From NCBI RefSeq assembly GCF_001748365.1, contig NZ_BDHH01000002.1, positions 293,023 through 357,022 on the forward strand: a stretch of 64,000 nt of DNA, written 5' to 3'. The translations under genes were made by a program, and so were the position numbers. Positions 1-9,061 of this stretch are shown piece by piece. Within the stretch, counting starts at the first letter, position 1, and each line of letters begins with the position of its first letter. The DNA is from Fusibacter sp. 3D3 (lineage in GTDB: Bacteria > Bacillota > Clostridia > Peptostreptococcales > Acidaminobacteraceae). The notes beneath the pieces were generated by a model. It did no database searches. It saw nothing but the letters and a program-made list of their open reading frames with translations, and was not told where the DNA came from.

Positions 1-20
1 AAATTCTCTAAAATTTGCAT
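1..20 (-). CDS. Start of a further gene in the carboxyltransferase operon (truncated by window edge)
   Basis: An ATG at 18-20 on the minus strand is preceded by a good ribosome-binding site (GAGGTG, about 5 bases upstream). It lies 17 bases after the stop of the carboxyltransferase gene. Only six codons (MQILEN) are visible. In methylmalonyl-CoA decarboxylase operons the next gene is often the small OadG-like membrane subunit or the biotin carrier, but nothing in these six residues decides this. Confidence 0.5.
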
Positions 21-37
21 CTTTTCACCTCTTTTTT

Positions 38-1585
38 TTATAAAGGAATATTGCCATGTTTCTTAGCAGGTCTCGTTTCTCTTTTAGACGCTAACATATC
101 GAAGGCATCTGCAAGTCTTGGTCTAGTCGCTGATGGTTCTATGACATCATCTACAAAACCTCTTTCTGCTGCTTTATAAGGTGTTGCAAATTCATCTGTA
201 TAATCCTGAATCACTTTTGCTCTTGTTGCCACTGGATCTTTAGCATCTTTAATTTCGCCTCTAAAGATGATATTAGCAGCACCTTGAGGACCCATTACTG
301 CGATTTCAGCAGTTGGCCATGCAAGTACTAGATCTGCACCTAAGTCTTTAGAACACATTGCGAGGTAAGAACCCCCATATGCTTTTCTAACAATCAAAGA
401 TACTTTAGGCACAGTTGCTTCCGAGTAAGCGTAAAGCATTTTTGCGCCATGTCTGATGATACCACCGTACTCTTGCTGAGTCCCTGGTAAGAAACCTGGT
501 ACGTCAATGATGTTTAATAATGGAATATTAAAGGCATCACAAGTTCTAATAAATCGAGCTGATTTATCCGAAGCGCTTACATCAAGACATCCCGCTAAAA
601 ATTTAGGTTGATTTGCAATGATTCCCACAGATTGTCCGTTTATTCTCGCGAAACAAGTGATAATGTTTTTAGCGAAATAAGGTTGATACTCTAAATAATC
701 TCCATTGTCCACAATTGCTTTGATGATATCAAACATATCATAAGGCTTATTTGGATTATCTGGCATAAGATCATTTAAAGATTCAATGATTTCATTGACA
801 TCATGATCACAACCGTATGCAGGCGCTGTCTCCATATTGTTTGATGGTAAAAAGCTTAACAGTCTTCTGATTTCTAAAATACAGGCTTCATCGTTATTAG
901 AAATGAATTGTGCTACCCCACTTACTGAGTTGTGTGTCATTGCACCACCAAGTGCTTCTGCAGTAACTTCTTCTCCAGTCACTGTTTTAATGACTTGTGG
1001 ACCTGTGATGAACATTTGCGATGTTTTGTCTACCATGAAGATAAAATCGGTTAAAGCGGGTGAATAAACTGCACCACCTGCACAAGGTCCCATGATTGCT
1101 GTAATTTGTGGAATAACACCTGAAGCCAATGTGTTTTTGTAAAAGATTTTACCATATCCAGATAATGCATCTACAGCCTCTTGAATTCTTGCTCCGCCCG
1201 AATCATTAAGCCCTACGATTGGTGCGCCAACTTTCATGGCATTATCCATTGCTTTACAAATCTTTGCGGCATGCATTTCACCAAGTGAACCGCCTACCAC
1301 TGTAAAGTCTTGTGAGTAAGCATAGACAAGTCTACCATCCACTTTACCGTAACCGATTACAACGCCCTCAGCGGGTGCATCTACCTTTTCCATACCAAAA
1401 TTAGTACATCTGTGTTTAACATATGCATCTAATTCTACAAAAGTGCCTTCATCGAAAAGTAAATCTAGTCTTTCGCGAGCAGTCAATTTACCTGCTTCAT
1501 GTTGCTTATCAATACGTTTAGCACCACCGCCAGCTAGAATTTTAGATTTTCGTTGTCTTAAATCATCTAATTTACTGATAGACAT
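38..1585 (-). CDS. mmdA: Acyl-CoA carboxyltransferase subunit (methylmalonyl-CoA decarboxylase alpha / propionyl-CoA carboxylase beta)
   Basis: A 515-residue protein of the carboxyltransferase (crotonase-fold) family that moves carbon dioxide between methylmalonyl-CoA and a biotin carrier. The length is typical. The N half carries the usual oxyanion stretch around GGARIQEAVDALSGYG and the C half GGSYLAM and MGPQGAANI. An in-frame ATG 15 codons further upstream exists, but the ATG at 1585 is chosen because GGAGG lies 7 bases before it, while the longer frame would run into the epimerase gene. It follows the epimerase directly and sits in a cluster with mutase, MeaB and CoA-transferase. This fits methylmalonyl-CoA decarboxylation to propionyl-CoA (a sodium pump when membrane subunits are present). 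Running as a propionyl-CoA carboxylase is the alternative; the missing downstream genes would decide. Confidence 0.9.
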   Translation of the reverse strand: MSISKLDDLRQRKSKILAGGGAKRIDKQHEAGKLTARERLDLLFDEGTFVELDAYVKHRCTNFGMEKVDAPAEGVVIGYGKVDGRLVYAYSQDFTVVGGSLGEMHAAKICKAMDNAMKVGAPIVGLNDSGGARIQEAVDALSGYGKIFYKNTLASGVIPQITAIMGPCAGGAVYSPALTDFIFMVDKTSQMFITGPQVIKTVTGEEVTAEALGGAMTHNSVSGVAQFISNNDEACILEIRRLLSFLPSNNMETAPAYGCDHDVNEIIESLNDLMPDNPNKPYDMFDIIKAIVDNGDYLEYQPYFAKNIITCFARINGQSVGIIANQPKFLAGCLDVSASDKSARFIRTCDAFNIPLLNIIDVPGFLPGTQQEYGGIIRHGAKMLYAYSEATVPKVSLIVRKAYGGSYLAMCSKDLGADLVLAWPTAEIAVMGPQGAANIIFRGEIKDAKDPVATRAKVIQDYTDEFATPYKAAERGFVDDVIEPSATRPRLADAFDMLASKRETRPAKKHGNIPL

Positions 1586-1607
1586 TTCAAAACCTCCAAG
1601 TTGTGAT

Positions 1608-2012
1608 TTATTTTCTTTCGCATAATTCAACTAAAACTCTGTGTGAACTCTTAGGATGGACGAATGCGATCTTCGCTCCGCCTGCGCCATATCTTGGCGT
1701 CTCATCAATCATTTTCATCCCTTTTGAATGCATATACTCAATTGCTTCTTCAATATCGTCTACTTTAAATGCAATATGTTGTACGCCTTCACCATTTTTC
1801 TCAATGAATTTAGCAATCGGACCATCTTCCGAAGTTGATTCTAACAATTCTACTTCTGTGTCCCCTACTGGTAAAAAAGCAACTCTTACTTTTTGTTCTT
1901 CAACAACTTCCGAACCGTGTAGTTCAAGACCTAAAACATCTTGGTAGAACTTAATTGTCTCATCTAAGTCCTTAACTGCAATACCAATGTGATCTACTTT
2001 CAAAGCTTTCAT
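1608..2012 (-). CDS. mce: Methylmalonyl-CoA epimerase
   Basis: A 134-residue protein of the VOC (glyoxalase-like) superfamily with two beta-alpha-beta-beta-beta repeats. It starts with the family hallmark DHIGIAVKDL, whose His is a metal ligand; further ligands are expected in the GVQHIAFKVDD segment and at the Glu near the C-terminus (RVLVELCE). It interconverts (R)- and (S)-methylmalonyl-CoA, linking the mutase product to the decarboxylase. GGAGGG precedes the ATG. The stop lies 22 bases before the carboxyltransferase start, so the two are one transcript. A promoter with TTTACA and TAAAAT boxes spaced 17 bases lies just upstream. Context and length make the assignment firm. Confidence 0.95.
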   Translation of the reverse strand: MKALKVDHIGIAVKDLDETIKFYQDVLGLELHGSEVVEEQKVRVAFLPVGDTEVELLESTSEDGPIAKFIEKNGEGVQHIAFKVDDIEEAIEYMHSKGMKMIDETPRYGAGGAKIAFVHPKSSHRVLVELCERK

Positions 2013-2036
2013 AAAACCCTCCGTTTAACTAAGTTG

Positions 2037-2065
2037 ATTTTAACAACATCTCTGTTTTTTGTAAA
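2037..2065 (-). promoter_or_regulatory. SigA-type promoter for mce-mmdA
   Basis: On the minus strand a -35 box TTTACA (2060-2065) and -10 box TAAAAT (2037-2042) are separated by 17 bases, placing transcription start near 2030 just before the epimerase gene. Confidence 0.55.
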
Positions 2066-2268
2066 TAAATTAAATAAACACTTTTAGACATATTCCTTAT
2101 TTAAAACAAGTATTTATTCGAATAATCCACTTTAAGCAATGTAGATTTTATCATTTCTTTACTTTGTCATTTGCAATTGTCAAATGCAGACATGAATACT
2201 TCAATGCTATTTTAAACTATATAAGAATCAAATTTAGTGTATTTTATGAAAACACTATAAAATGTTCA

Positions 2269-3213
2269 TTATTTTAATAAAACATCCATTTTCCCTAAGA
2301 TTTCTTCCACGACTGAGTAAGGATCTACAAGACGTTTTGCGATTTTTTCAGAGTAGAAATCTAACAATTCTTCCTTATTAGATTTATCTAGAATTGCTTT
2401 TTCAACCCTTTCTTTTACAAGCCCTACCACTTCACTTTTTGCGTTTTCAGTTCTGCGTTTTTCAAATTTCCCGCTAGTAACCATATAGGCTTTGTGTTCA
2501 TGAATTGCTTCTAAAAGTTCCTCTATGCCCTGATTTTCAACAGCAATAACCATTTTTACTGGTGCTCTCCACTCAGCATTTTTGTTAAAATCAAGCATCA
2601 TATCAATTTCTCTAGCCGTTCTTTTAGCCCCATCACGGTCTGACTTGTTGACTGCAAAAACATCTCCAATTTCCATGACACCTGCTTTTATTGCCTGAAT
2701 ATCATCTCCTAAACCCGGTACCATAACCATTAAAGTGGTATCACAGTTTTTAACAATATCTATCTCTGATTGACCAACGCCAACAGTTTCAACCAATATA
2801 TAGTCAGATCCATAAATATCTAAAACTTTAACTGCTGCACTCGTCGCTTCCGAAATACCGCCTAAATGCCCTCTAGCACCCATACTTCTTATGAACACAC
2901 CGGGATCTAAATTAAGATCATTCATTCTTACACGGTCGCCTAAAATCGCACCACCTGTAAAGGGAGAAGTGGGATCTACAGCAATGATTGCAACGGTTTT
3001 GCCTTGTTTTCTCAAAGCTTTTACCAGTTTATCTGTTAGAGTACTTTTACCAGCACCTGGAGGACCAGTGATGCCCACAATATAAGCATTGCCGCTTTTG
3101 GAATACAATCTTTTTAGAATTTCTAAAGCCTCTGGGTCCTTATTTTCTATGAGTGTAATCAGCCTAGCTGCAGCTCTTTTGTCTTTCTCTAAAATACGTT
3201 TTTCGATATCCAT
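2269..3213 (-). CDS. meaB: Methylmalonyl-CoA mutase-associated GTPase MeaB
   Basis: A 314-residue G3E-family P-loop GTPase (ArgK/MeaB) that gates adenosylcobalamin loading and protects methylmalonyl-CoA mutase from inactivation. Walker A is GPPGAGKS at about residues 50-57, followed by the DPTSPFTGGAILGDRVRM segment typical of the family, the ETVGVGQSE switch region and the NKSD base-recognition motif. Length is standard. It lies about 100 bases downstream of the B12-binding mutase subunit, in the same direction, and the gap holds a strong hairpin with a competing partner (see findings). A GGAG site precedes the ATG. The neighbouring mutase makes the role secure. Confidence 0.95.
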   Translation of the reverse strand: MDIEKRILEKDKRAAARLITLIENKDPEALEILKRLYSKSGNAYIVGITGPPGAGKSTLTDKLVKALRKQGKTVAIIAVDPTSPFTGGAILGDRVRMNDLNLDPGVFIRSMGARGHLGGISEATSAAVKVLDIYGSDYILVETVGVGQSEIDIVKNCDTTLMVMVPGLGDDIQAIKAGVMEIGDVFAVNKSDRDGAKRTAREIDMMLDFNKNAEWRAPVKMVIAVENQGIEELLEAIHEHKAYMVTSGKFEKRRTENAKSEVVGLVKERVEKAILDKSNKEELLDFYSEKIAKRLVDPYSVVEEILGKMDVLLK

Positions 3214-3238
3214 AGTGACTCCTATATCCTTTATCGTT

Positions 3239-3305
3239 TGCTGAACGTCTGCTCATTTACTAAAGCGTTTTTAAAGTTCAGCGAGATGCTAGCACCCCGC
3301 TGAAC
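3239..3305 (-). other. Intergenic hairpin with two competing partners before meaB
   Basis: Read on the minus strand, GTTCAGCG at 3298-3305 pairs with CGCTGAAC at 3276-3283 in a nearly continuous 13-bp stem (two G-U pairs, tetraloop CTAG). A third segment GTTCAGC at 3240-3246 could pair with the same GCTGAAC instead. The U-run after the first hairpin is short (TTT), so it is a poor terminator but a plausible processing or attenuation element inside the mutase-meaB transcript. Confidence 0.5.
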
Positions 3306-3312
3306 AAAATAT

Positions 3313-3711
3313 TTAAGCTCTTTTGATGTTTGCTCTGATATAGTCAATAGTAACTTGAGTTGGCGTACCTGGTGTAAATACTTCCGCTATACCACTTTCT
3401 TTTAATCCTGGAATGTCTTCACCTGGAATAACGCCACCACCGATGATTAAAATATCTTCTGCATCTTCTGCTTTAATAAGTGCAGCAACTCTTGGCAATA
3501 AAGTGTTGTGAGCACCAGATAAAATGCTCAATGCGATGCAATCAACATCTTCTTGAATTGCAGCGTTTACGATTTGTTCTGGTGTTTGACGAAGTCCTGT
3601 ATAAATAACTTCCATGCCCGCATCTCTCAATGCTCTTGCAATAACTTTTGCGCCTCTATCATGTCCATCTAAACCGGGTTTAGCAACTAAAACTCTAATT
3701 GGTCTATCCAT
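3313..3711 (-). CDS. mcmB: Methylmalonyl-CoA mutase, small cobalamin-binding subunit
   Basis: A 132-residue B12-binding domain protein. It carries the base-off cobalamin signature DxHxxG (D15, H17, G20), with H17 as lower axial cobalt ligand, followed by the SILSGAH and IIGGGVIP segments of the Rossmann-like fold. It corresponds to the C-terminal domain of one-chain mutases, so the enzyme here is split in two polypeptides, as in archaea and several Firmicutes. The longer frame starts 7 codons earlier; the ATG at 3711 is preferred because GGAGG lies 6 bases upstream. It begins 27 bases after the large subunit stop, clearly in one operon. Confidence 0.93.
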   Translation of the reverse strand: MDRPIRVLVAKPGLDGHDRGAKVIARALRDAGMEVIYTGLRQTPEQIVNAAIQEDVDCIALSILSGAHNTLLPRVAALIKAEDAEDILIIGGGVIPGEDIPGLKESGIAEVFTPGTPTQVTIDYIRANIKRA

Positions 3712-3738
3712 TGTAATCCTCCTAAATATCAATTGAAA

Positions 3739-5415
3739 TTAAAGATTTACTGACTGTTGGTATTCACCAAATACTTCTCTCATAACGCCACAAATTTCAC
3801 CTAATGTACCATAGCTTCTTACCGCTTCTAATATATATGGCATTACATTTTCAGTGCCTTCACAAGCAGTTTTAAGTGCAACAAGCGCTGCATCAACTCT
3901 ATTGTTATCTCTTTCTGCTCTTAATTTAACAAGATTTGCTTTTTGCATTTCGCCAACTGAAGGGTCAACTCGTAGTAAGCCTTTAGGTGCTTCTTCTTCA
4001 ACTTGATATTTATTCATACCAACAACGATAATTTCATTACTTTCAACTTTCTTTTGGTAGCTATAAGAAGCTTCCATAATTTCTTGTTGAATATAACCCG
4101 CATCAATTGCTTTAGGAGCGCCACCTAAATCATCAATTTTCTTGATGTACTCCATTGCTTGATCTTCAATTTCTTTTGTTTTTGCTTCTATATAATATGA
4201 GCCTGCTAAAGGATCTATAACATCTGTAACGCCACTTTCATTAGCGATGATTTGTTGAGTTCTAAGTGCAACTTGTACGGATGCTTGCGATGGTAACGCA
4301 AGTGCCTCATCTCTTGAATTTGTATGAAGTGATTGAGTGCCACCTAGTACAGCCGCCAGTGTTTGAACTGCAACTCTGACGATGTTATTATCAGGTTGTT
4401 GAGCTGTTAATGTAGAACCTCCTGTTTGTGTATGGAACTTGAGTGCCATAGACTTAGGATCTTTAGCGCCAAATCTTTCTTTCATGATTTTTGCCCATAA
4501 TCTTCTTGCTGCTCTGTATTTAGAAACTTCTTCTAATAAATCATTATGCGCATTAAAAAAGAATGATAATCTTGGTGCAAACGTATCGACGTCAAGACCC
4601 GCTTTAATAGCAGCTTCAACATATGCAATACCGTCTGCTATAGTAAATCCGACTTCTTGAGCTGCCGTTGAACCCGCCTCTCTGATGTGGTATCCAGAAA
4701 TCGAAATCGTGTTCCATTGCGGTACTTCTTTTGAACAGTATTCAAAGATATCGGTGATTAATCTCATAGAGGGCTCCGTTGGAAATATATAAGTACCTCT
4801 AGCAATGTACTCTTTTAAGATGTCATTTTGGATAGTGCCTCTTAATTTTTCAGATGAAGTGCCTTGCTTTTCTGCCACTGCAATATACATTGCAAGTAAT
4901 ACAGATGCAGGTGCGTTGATGGTCATAGAAGTAGAAACTTTATCGAGCGGAATCCCATCAAATAGGATTTCCATATCCGCTAATGAGTCAATCGCAACGC
5001 CCACTTTGCCCACTTCGCCTTCTGATAAAGCATGATCCGAGTCATAGCCAATTTGAGTAGGCAGGTCAAAAGCAACGGATAAACCGCCTGAACCTTGTTC
5101 AACAAGATATTTATATCTTTGATTAGATTCTTTCGCAGTTGCAAAACCTGCGTACATTCTCATTGTCCAGAATCTACCTCTGTACATTGTGTTTTGCACA
5201 CCACGAGTGTATGGATATTGACCAGGTAAGCCCAAATCTTCCATATAGTCTAAATCTTCGATGTCCGCTGGTGTATAATAGCGTTTCACTGGTGAACCCG
5301 ATCCTGTTGTGAATTCAGCTTTACGTTCAGGTCGTTTTTGCAAGCTTTCTTGCGTTTTCGCATTCTCTTTCTCTACTGCTGCTTTTAAAATCGAAATTTG
5401 ATCCTCTTTAAACAT
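3739..5415 (-). CDS. mcmA: Methylmalonyl-CoA mutase, large catalytic subunit
   Basis: A 558-residue TIM-barrel subunit of the B12-dependent acyl-CoA mutase, converting succinyl-CoA and (R)-methylmalonyl-CoA. Family signatures include [20 protein letters not shown] near the N-terminus, the [14 protein letters not shown] loop, [14 protein letters not shown] and the [10 protein letters not shown] block near residue 410. It has no B12 domain of its own; that is supplied by the next gene. The substrate-type residues resemble methylmalonyl-CoA mutase rather than isobutyryl-CoA mutase, and the epimerase and CoA-transferase nearby agree. A TTGACA/TATAGA promoter stands 44 bases upstream. The ATG is preceded by AGGAGG. 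Confidence 0.94.
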   Translation of the reverse strand: MFKEDQISILKAAVEKENAKTQESLQKRPERKAEFTTGSGSPVKRYYTPADIEDLDYMEDLGLPGQYPYTRGVQNTMYRGRFWTMRMYAGFATAKESNQRYKYLVEQGSGGLSVAFDLPTQIGYDSDHALSEGEVGKVGVAIDSLADMEILFDGIPLDKVSTSMTINAPASVLLAMYIAVAEKQGTSSEKLRGTIQNDILKEYIARGTYIFPTEPSMRLITDIFEYCSKEVPQWNTISISGYHIREAGSTAAQEVGFTIADGIAYVEAAIKAGLDVDTFAPRLSFFFNAHNDLLEEVSKYRAARRLWAKIMKERFGAKDPKSMALKFHTQTGGSTLTAQQPDNNIVRVAVQTLAAVLGGTQSLHTNSRDEALALPSQASVQVALRTQQIIANESGVTDVIDPLAGSYYIEAKTKEIEDQAMEYIKKIDDLGGAPKAIDAGYIQQEIMEASYSYQKKVESNEIIVVGMNKYQVEEEAPKGLLRVDPSVGEMQKANLVKLRAERDNNRVDAALVALKTACEGTENVMPYILEAVRSYGTLGEICGVMREVFGEYQQSVNL

Positions 5416-5458
5416 CTTTTTAAATCCTCCTTATCATGACCGCAATATGGCATTAACC

Positions 5459-5486
5459 TCTATAACAATACCATAAATCATGTCAA
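5459..5486 (-). promoter_or_regulatory. Promoter of the mutase-meaB operon
   Basis: A perfect TTGACA (5481-5486) and a TATAGA (5459-5464), 16 bases apart on the minus strand, lie between the CoA-transferase and the mutase genes. Confidence 0.6.
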
Positions 5487-5546
5487 AATTCATTGTTTTT
5501 ATCAAAGTATAATTGTATACTTTTTTAACCATTCGCATCAAAATAC

Positions 5547-7043
5547 TTATTTTTTCATTGATCCTGTTGCAAGAAATCTTGCATGCCAAGAAAGAGCCTC
5601 ATCCATGAGCTGACTTTCGTGCTTAAACTTTGTCTGCTCCGCTCTATCCAAATAATCCACTAACATTTCTCTGTAGTCCGGATGCGCACAATTTTCGATA
5701 ATCACTCTAGCGCGCTCTTTAGGTGAAAGTCCCCTTAAATCCGCAAGACCTTGCTCAGTAACCACAATTTGAACATCATGTTCTGTGTGGTCCACGTGAG
5801 ATGCCATTGGTACTATGGATGATATATCGCCATCTTTGGCAGTTGAAACAGTTGTGAATATTGATATATAAGCATTTCTAGTATAGTCTCCAGATCCACC
5901 AAGCCCATTCATCATCCTTGAACCCATGATATTAGTAGAGTTAACATGTCCATACATATCTATTTCAATTGCAGTATTGATAGAGATTACCCCTAAACGC
6001 CTTGCAACTTCTGGATTGTTACTAATTTCCATCGGTCTTAACACACAGTATTTTGCATAATGTGCCATGTTGTCATTAAGTCTCTTTAAGCCCTCTTCGG
6101 AAGGTGTAAATGAAGTTCCAGAGGCCACTGTAACTTTGCCCGCATCAATTAAATCGAACATCGAATCTTGAATAACTTCTGTATAACACGTCAAATTTGT
6201 AAAGTTCGAATCCACTAAACCACCTAAAACAGCATTTGCAACAGAACCCACACCCGATTGAAGCGGGAGTAAATTTTCTGGAAGTCTTCCTGCTGTAACT
6301 TCATTTTCTAAAAATTTGATGATATGCTTAGAGATCATTTTTGAATCTTCATCAATTGCACCAAGGGGTCTTACTTTATCTGTAATATTGGTTTCTACGA
6401 TTGCTACAATTTTATCAGGATCGCAAGGAATATACGTTGTTCCTATGCGATCACCCGATTTGGTAATTGGTATTGGCTCTCTGAACGGCGGTTTTTGTGT
6501 CATATAGATATCGTGAATCCCTTCAAGATCCATAGATTGCGATGTGTTTATTTCTATTATAACTTTTTTAGCATTTTTTACAGCTTGTGGCGATACTCCC
6601 ACTGATGTCGATGGAACGATCCCACCATCTGCGTTGATGGCAATCGCTTCGATGATTGCCACATCAATATCCCCAAAGAAGCCATAATCCATATATTGTG
6701 GCACATGGCTTAAGTGCATATCTGCATATTTTATTTCGCCATCATTAATCGCATTCCTCATACGCGCATCTGTTTGATATGGAAATCTACGTTTAATGAC
6801 GCCCACTTCTGCTAATATCCCGTCAAGTTCTGGTCCTACTGATGCCCCTGTGATTAAGGTGATTTCGACTTTCTCACCTGCTTTAGCACGTTCTGCCAAG
6901 GCAAGTGGAACAGCTTTAGGATATCCCGAAGGCGTAAAACCACTTGTAGCAACTGTATCTCCATCTTTTATAAATCTCGCTGCTACTTCTGCGGTTGTTA
7001 ATTTAGAAAGTAACATTTCACTTCTTATGCGTTCATTAATCAT
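5547..7043 (-). CDS. Acetyl-CoA hydrolase/transferase family; succinate CoA-transferase
   Basis: A 498-residue class I CoA-transferase of the AarC/Cat1/ScpC group, which moves CoA between succinate and acetyl- or propionyl-CoA. The Glu in the YTEVIQDSM segment is the expected nucleophile that forms the glutamyl-CoA thioester. The GSGDYTRNAY loop and VVTEQGLADLRG region are typical. The open frame extends 25 codons further upstream, but GGAGG 7 bases before the ATG at 7043 marks the start. Placed directly upstream of the mutase operon, it would supply succinyl-CoA and regenerate CoA from propionyl-CoA. Acetate, propionate or butyrate as partner acid cannot be told from sequence. Confidence 0.88.
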   Translation of the reverse strand: MINERIRSEMLLSKLTTAEVAARFIKDGDTVATSGFTPSGYPKAVPLALAERAKAGEKVEITLITGASVGPELDGILAEVGVIKRRFPYQTDARMRNAINDGEIKYADMHLSHVPQYMDYGFFGDIDVAIIEAIAINADGGIVPSTSVGVSPQAVKNAKKVIIEINTSQSMDLEGIHDIYMTQKPPFREPIPITKSGDRIGTTYIPCDPDKIVAIVETNITDKVRPLGAIDEDSKMISKHIIKFLENEVTAGRLPENLLPLQSGVGSVANAVLGGLVDSNFTNLTCYTEVIQDSMFDLIDAGKVTVASGTSFTPSEEGLKRLNDNMAHYAKYCVLRPMEISNNPEVARRLGVISINTAIEIDMYGHVNSTNIMGSRMMNGLGGSGDYTRNAYISIFTTVSTAKDGDISSIVPMASHVDHTEHDVQIVVTEQGLADLRGLSPKERARVIIENCAHPDYREMLVDYLDRAEQTKFKHESQLMDEALSWHARFLATGSMKK

Positions 7044-7092
7044 AACTTTGCCTCCTAAACTTACTCTCATTTTATGCTTAATCCCTAAAAAC

Positions 7093-7138
7093 AAAAAAAC
7101 CAAATAACCATCTTTCAATTAAAAGATTGGCTATTTGG
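7093..7138 (-). terminator. Intrinsic terminator after the DUF3870 gene
   Basis: On the minus strand arms reading CCAAATAGCCAATCTTT and a near-perfect complement (about 7100-7138) form a long stem followed by seven T. A second hairpin, GAGATAAAA/TTTTATCTC, lies just before it at about 7161-7183. Confidence 0.75.
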
Positions 7139-7241
7139 CTCAATTATTACTAATTTCTTGAGATAAAAGGTTTTTTTATCTCGCTTAGTAAAATGGATCA
7201 ATACCCTCTAGGCTCTATTCATTTTCAAACTTGTGCTCGAA

Positions 7242-7577
7242 TTAATCTTCGTTGTAGTCTTCACCACTTTCACAAATTTGTTTGTATTTTTCAGCACAAG
7301 TTTTCACAGCCGATATAATCGCTTTTCTTGCACTCCCATAATAATACTTTTTAAATTTTTTTTCAATAGATTCTACATCATTTATATTAGTCCCCACTAA
7401 GATTTTGCCTACAAAATCTTTAGCCAGTACCGTTGCTAATGAGCAATCCGAATCGATAATCACGCCTGAATTTTTTTCTACAATTAAACCCACTGCTATT
7501 ACCGAATACAGTTCTTTCGCAGTTATTCCCTGTGGAAGTTTGGCGTAACCTGTAATCAGAATTTCATTTGTCTCCAT
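7242..7577 (-). CDS. DUF3870 family protein
   Basis: A 111-residue soluble protein that I recognise as DUF3870. It has an N-terminal ITGYAKLPQGITAKELY segment, a central D-C-SLAT stretch and a C-terminal YYGSARKAIISAVK helix. The biochemical role of the family is unknown. It follows the AspT-like exchanger by 56 bases and is followed by a terminator, so it probably shares that transcript. A strong AGGAGG precedes the ATG. An acidic tail (ESGEDYNED) ends the protein. A link to organic or amino-acid catabolism is only inferred from position. Confidence 0.75.
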   Translation of the reverse strand: METNEILITGYAKLPQGITAKELYSVIAVGLIVEKNSGVIIDSDCSLATVLAKDFVGKILVGTNINDVESIEKKFKKYYYGSARKAIISAVKTCAEKYKQICESGEDYNED

Positions 7578-7633
7578 GAAAATCCTCCTGTATTATGACA
7601 CTTTTAAGCATATTATATCACATACTTAGGGTC

Positions 7634-9007
7634 TTACATAGGGAGCGAATGAAGAATAATTGTGAATATTACCATTCCTAAGAGTGCAAATGGATACGTT
7701 GCACCATAACCTGCTGCAGGATCATCAGAACCAACGGCTTCTACTGCAGCACCAAGACCTGGTGTAGAAGTCATTCCACCGCAGATCGCACCTGAAAGCA
7801 TAATCCAGTTGATTTTGAAAACATATCTGCCAATAATGTAACCCACCATCATCGCTACGACGCCAACGACTAACGATACGATTGCAAGGTTAATACCAGG
7901 GCCTGCCAATGCATCAACAACTGCAAAACCGTATCTTAAGCCAACGATTGCTAGGAAGAATACAAGCGATACTTCTCTGATAACACCTAAGATTTTACCG
8001 TTCATTCTGAAACTTATAAACCCTAGTTTACCAATATAGCCTAAAATTAATGAACCAATTAAAGCGCCACCCGTAGCACCTAAGCTGAAGTTCCCTAATC
8101 CAATGAAGCTCAAATCAATGGTCAAAAGACCAATTGTGTATCCAAAGAAACACGCAAAAACAAATCCAATCATATCAAATGTTACTTCTGGAATTTCCTT
8201 GCCTGTCTTACCCGCTTTAGCCTCTGCCATTTCGCGAGCAAATTCTATTTTTTCTTTCTCTACATCTATTCTAAAGATTTTAGGGAAGAAGTTCATCGCA
8301 ATAATGACGATGAGCACACCAAAAGGATAACCAATTGCATGTCCAACGCCTATACCTGCCGCTGCGTTTTTAACAAACTGCGTTTTTTGCTCCTCTGTTA
8401 AAGTGGTTACAGTAGCGGGATCTAAATCTTTATCCAATATTTTAATAAATTTTGTTTTTGCCTCAGTTGACATTGTGTCAAATTTAACAACTTGAGCATT
8501 TGCATGTTTATTCGCTGTTTCAATTGCAGCTGCAAGCCCAGGTGAACTTGTCAACGCGCCCGTATAAACACCTGATATTTCATAAGGGTTCTGACCCTTA
8601 AACACAAAGGTCATACCATAAGTTGCAGCAGCGCCTAAAAGTGTAATCACAAATCCCATAATGATAAATTTAGCACCATATTTTTTAAGAACAACATCGA
8701 TGTCTTTTGCTGCAAGCAACCCCACTGCAACGACAAATAATACCAAAAACAAAGTAAAGAAGCCTTTATCAACCACACCTGCTTTAATGAGGGCCGAAGC
8801 CGACTTATAAGCGGTGACATCGTCTTCTCCAACTTTTTTAGCGAAGTTAAGCATAAACCACCCAATCGGGAGTCCAGTGAATAAAGCACCCGAGGTTCCA
8901 AAGTTAAATTTCCCAAACTTAATCTTTCCAAACAAGAGACCCGTAACTACGGTGATAAACATTAAAATAAACGGATCCATCAACCACTTCATGTAATCAA
9001 AACTCAT
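7634..9007 (-). CDS. AspT/YidE/YbjL-family membrane exchanger
   Basis: A 457-residue polytopic membrane protein with an internal duplication: each half carries a glycine-rich TSGALFTG or TGGALIG helix and a TSSPGLAAA or TSTPGLGAA re-entrant motif. This matches the aspartate:alanine exchanger family (AAEx). A soluble insert of about 65 residues rich in Lys and Thr (about residues 165-225) lies between the halves. Known members exchange aspartate for alanine or export succinate; the succinate, fumarate and propionate genes around it make a dicarboxylate or aspartate substrate likely, which is inference. The gene has its own promoter and an unusual 5' leader with two terminator-like hairpins. 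Confidence 0.85.
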   Translation of the reverse strand: MSFDYMKWLMDPFILMFITVVTGLLFGKIKFGKFNFGTSGALFTGLPIGWFMLNFAKKVGEDDVTAYKSASALIKAGVVDKGFFTLFLVLFVVAVGLLAAKDIDVVLKKYGAKFIIMGFVITLLGAAATYGMTFVFKGQNPYEISGVYTGALTSSPGLAAAIETANKHANAQVVKFDTMSTEAKTKFIKILDKDLDPATVTTLTEEQKTQFVKNAAAGIGVGHAIGYPFGVLIVIIAMNFFPKIFRIDVEKEKIEFAREMAEAKAGKTGKEIPEVTFDMIGFVFACFFGYTIGLLTIDLSFIGLGNFSLGATGGALIGSLILGYIGKLGFISFRMNGKILGVIREVSLVFFLAIVGLRYGFAVVDALAGPGINLAIVSLVVGVVAMMVGYIIGRYVFKINWIMLSGAICGGMTSTPGLGAAVEAVGSDDPAAGYGATYPFALLGMVIFTIILHSLPM

Positions 9008-9061
9008 AATTTTATACCCCTTTTATTTCATAAATTAGTTAACGACTCTTGAATGCCCCTA

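Noticed and set aside
5505-5530. AT-only hairpin AAAGTATA/TATACTTT considered as terminator of the CoA-transferase
   Set aside because: The T-run is on the plus strand while the gene is on the minus strand, and the stem is pure A/T; not convincing.
8647-8931. A 94-codon frame overlapping the AspT-like gene on the same strand
   Set aside because: It is a frame-shifted shadow of a continuous membrane protein gene; no sign of a true frameshift.
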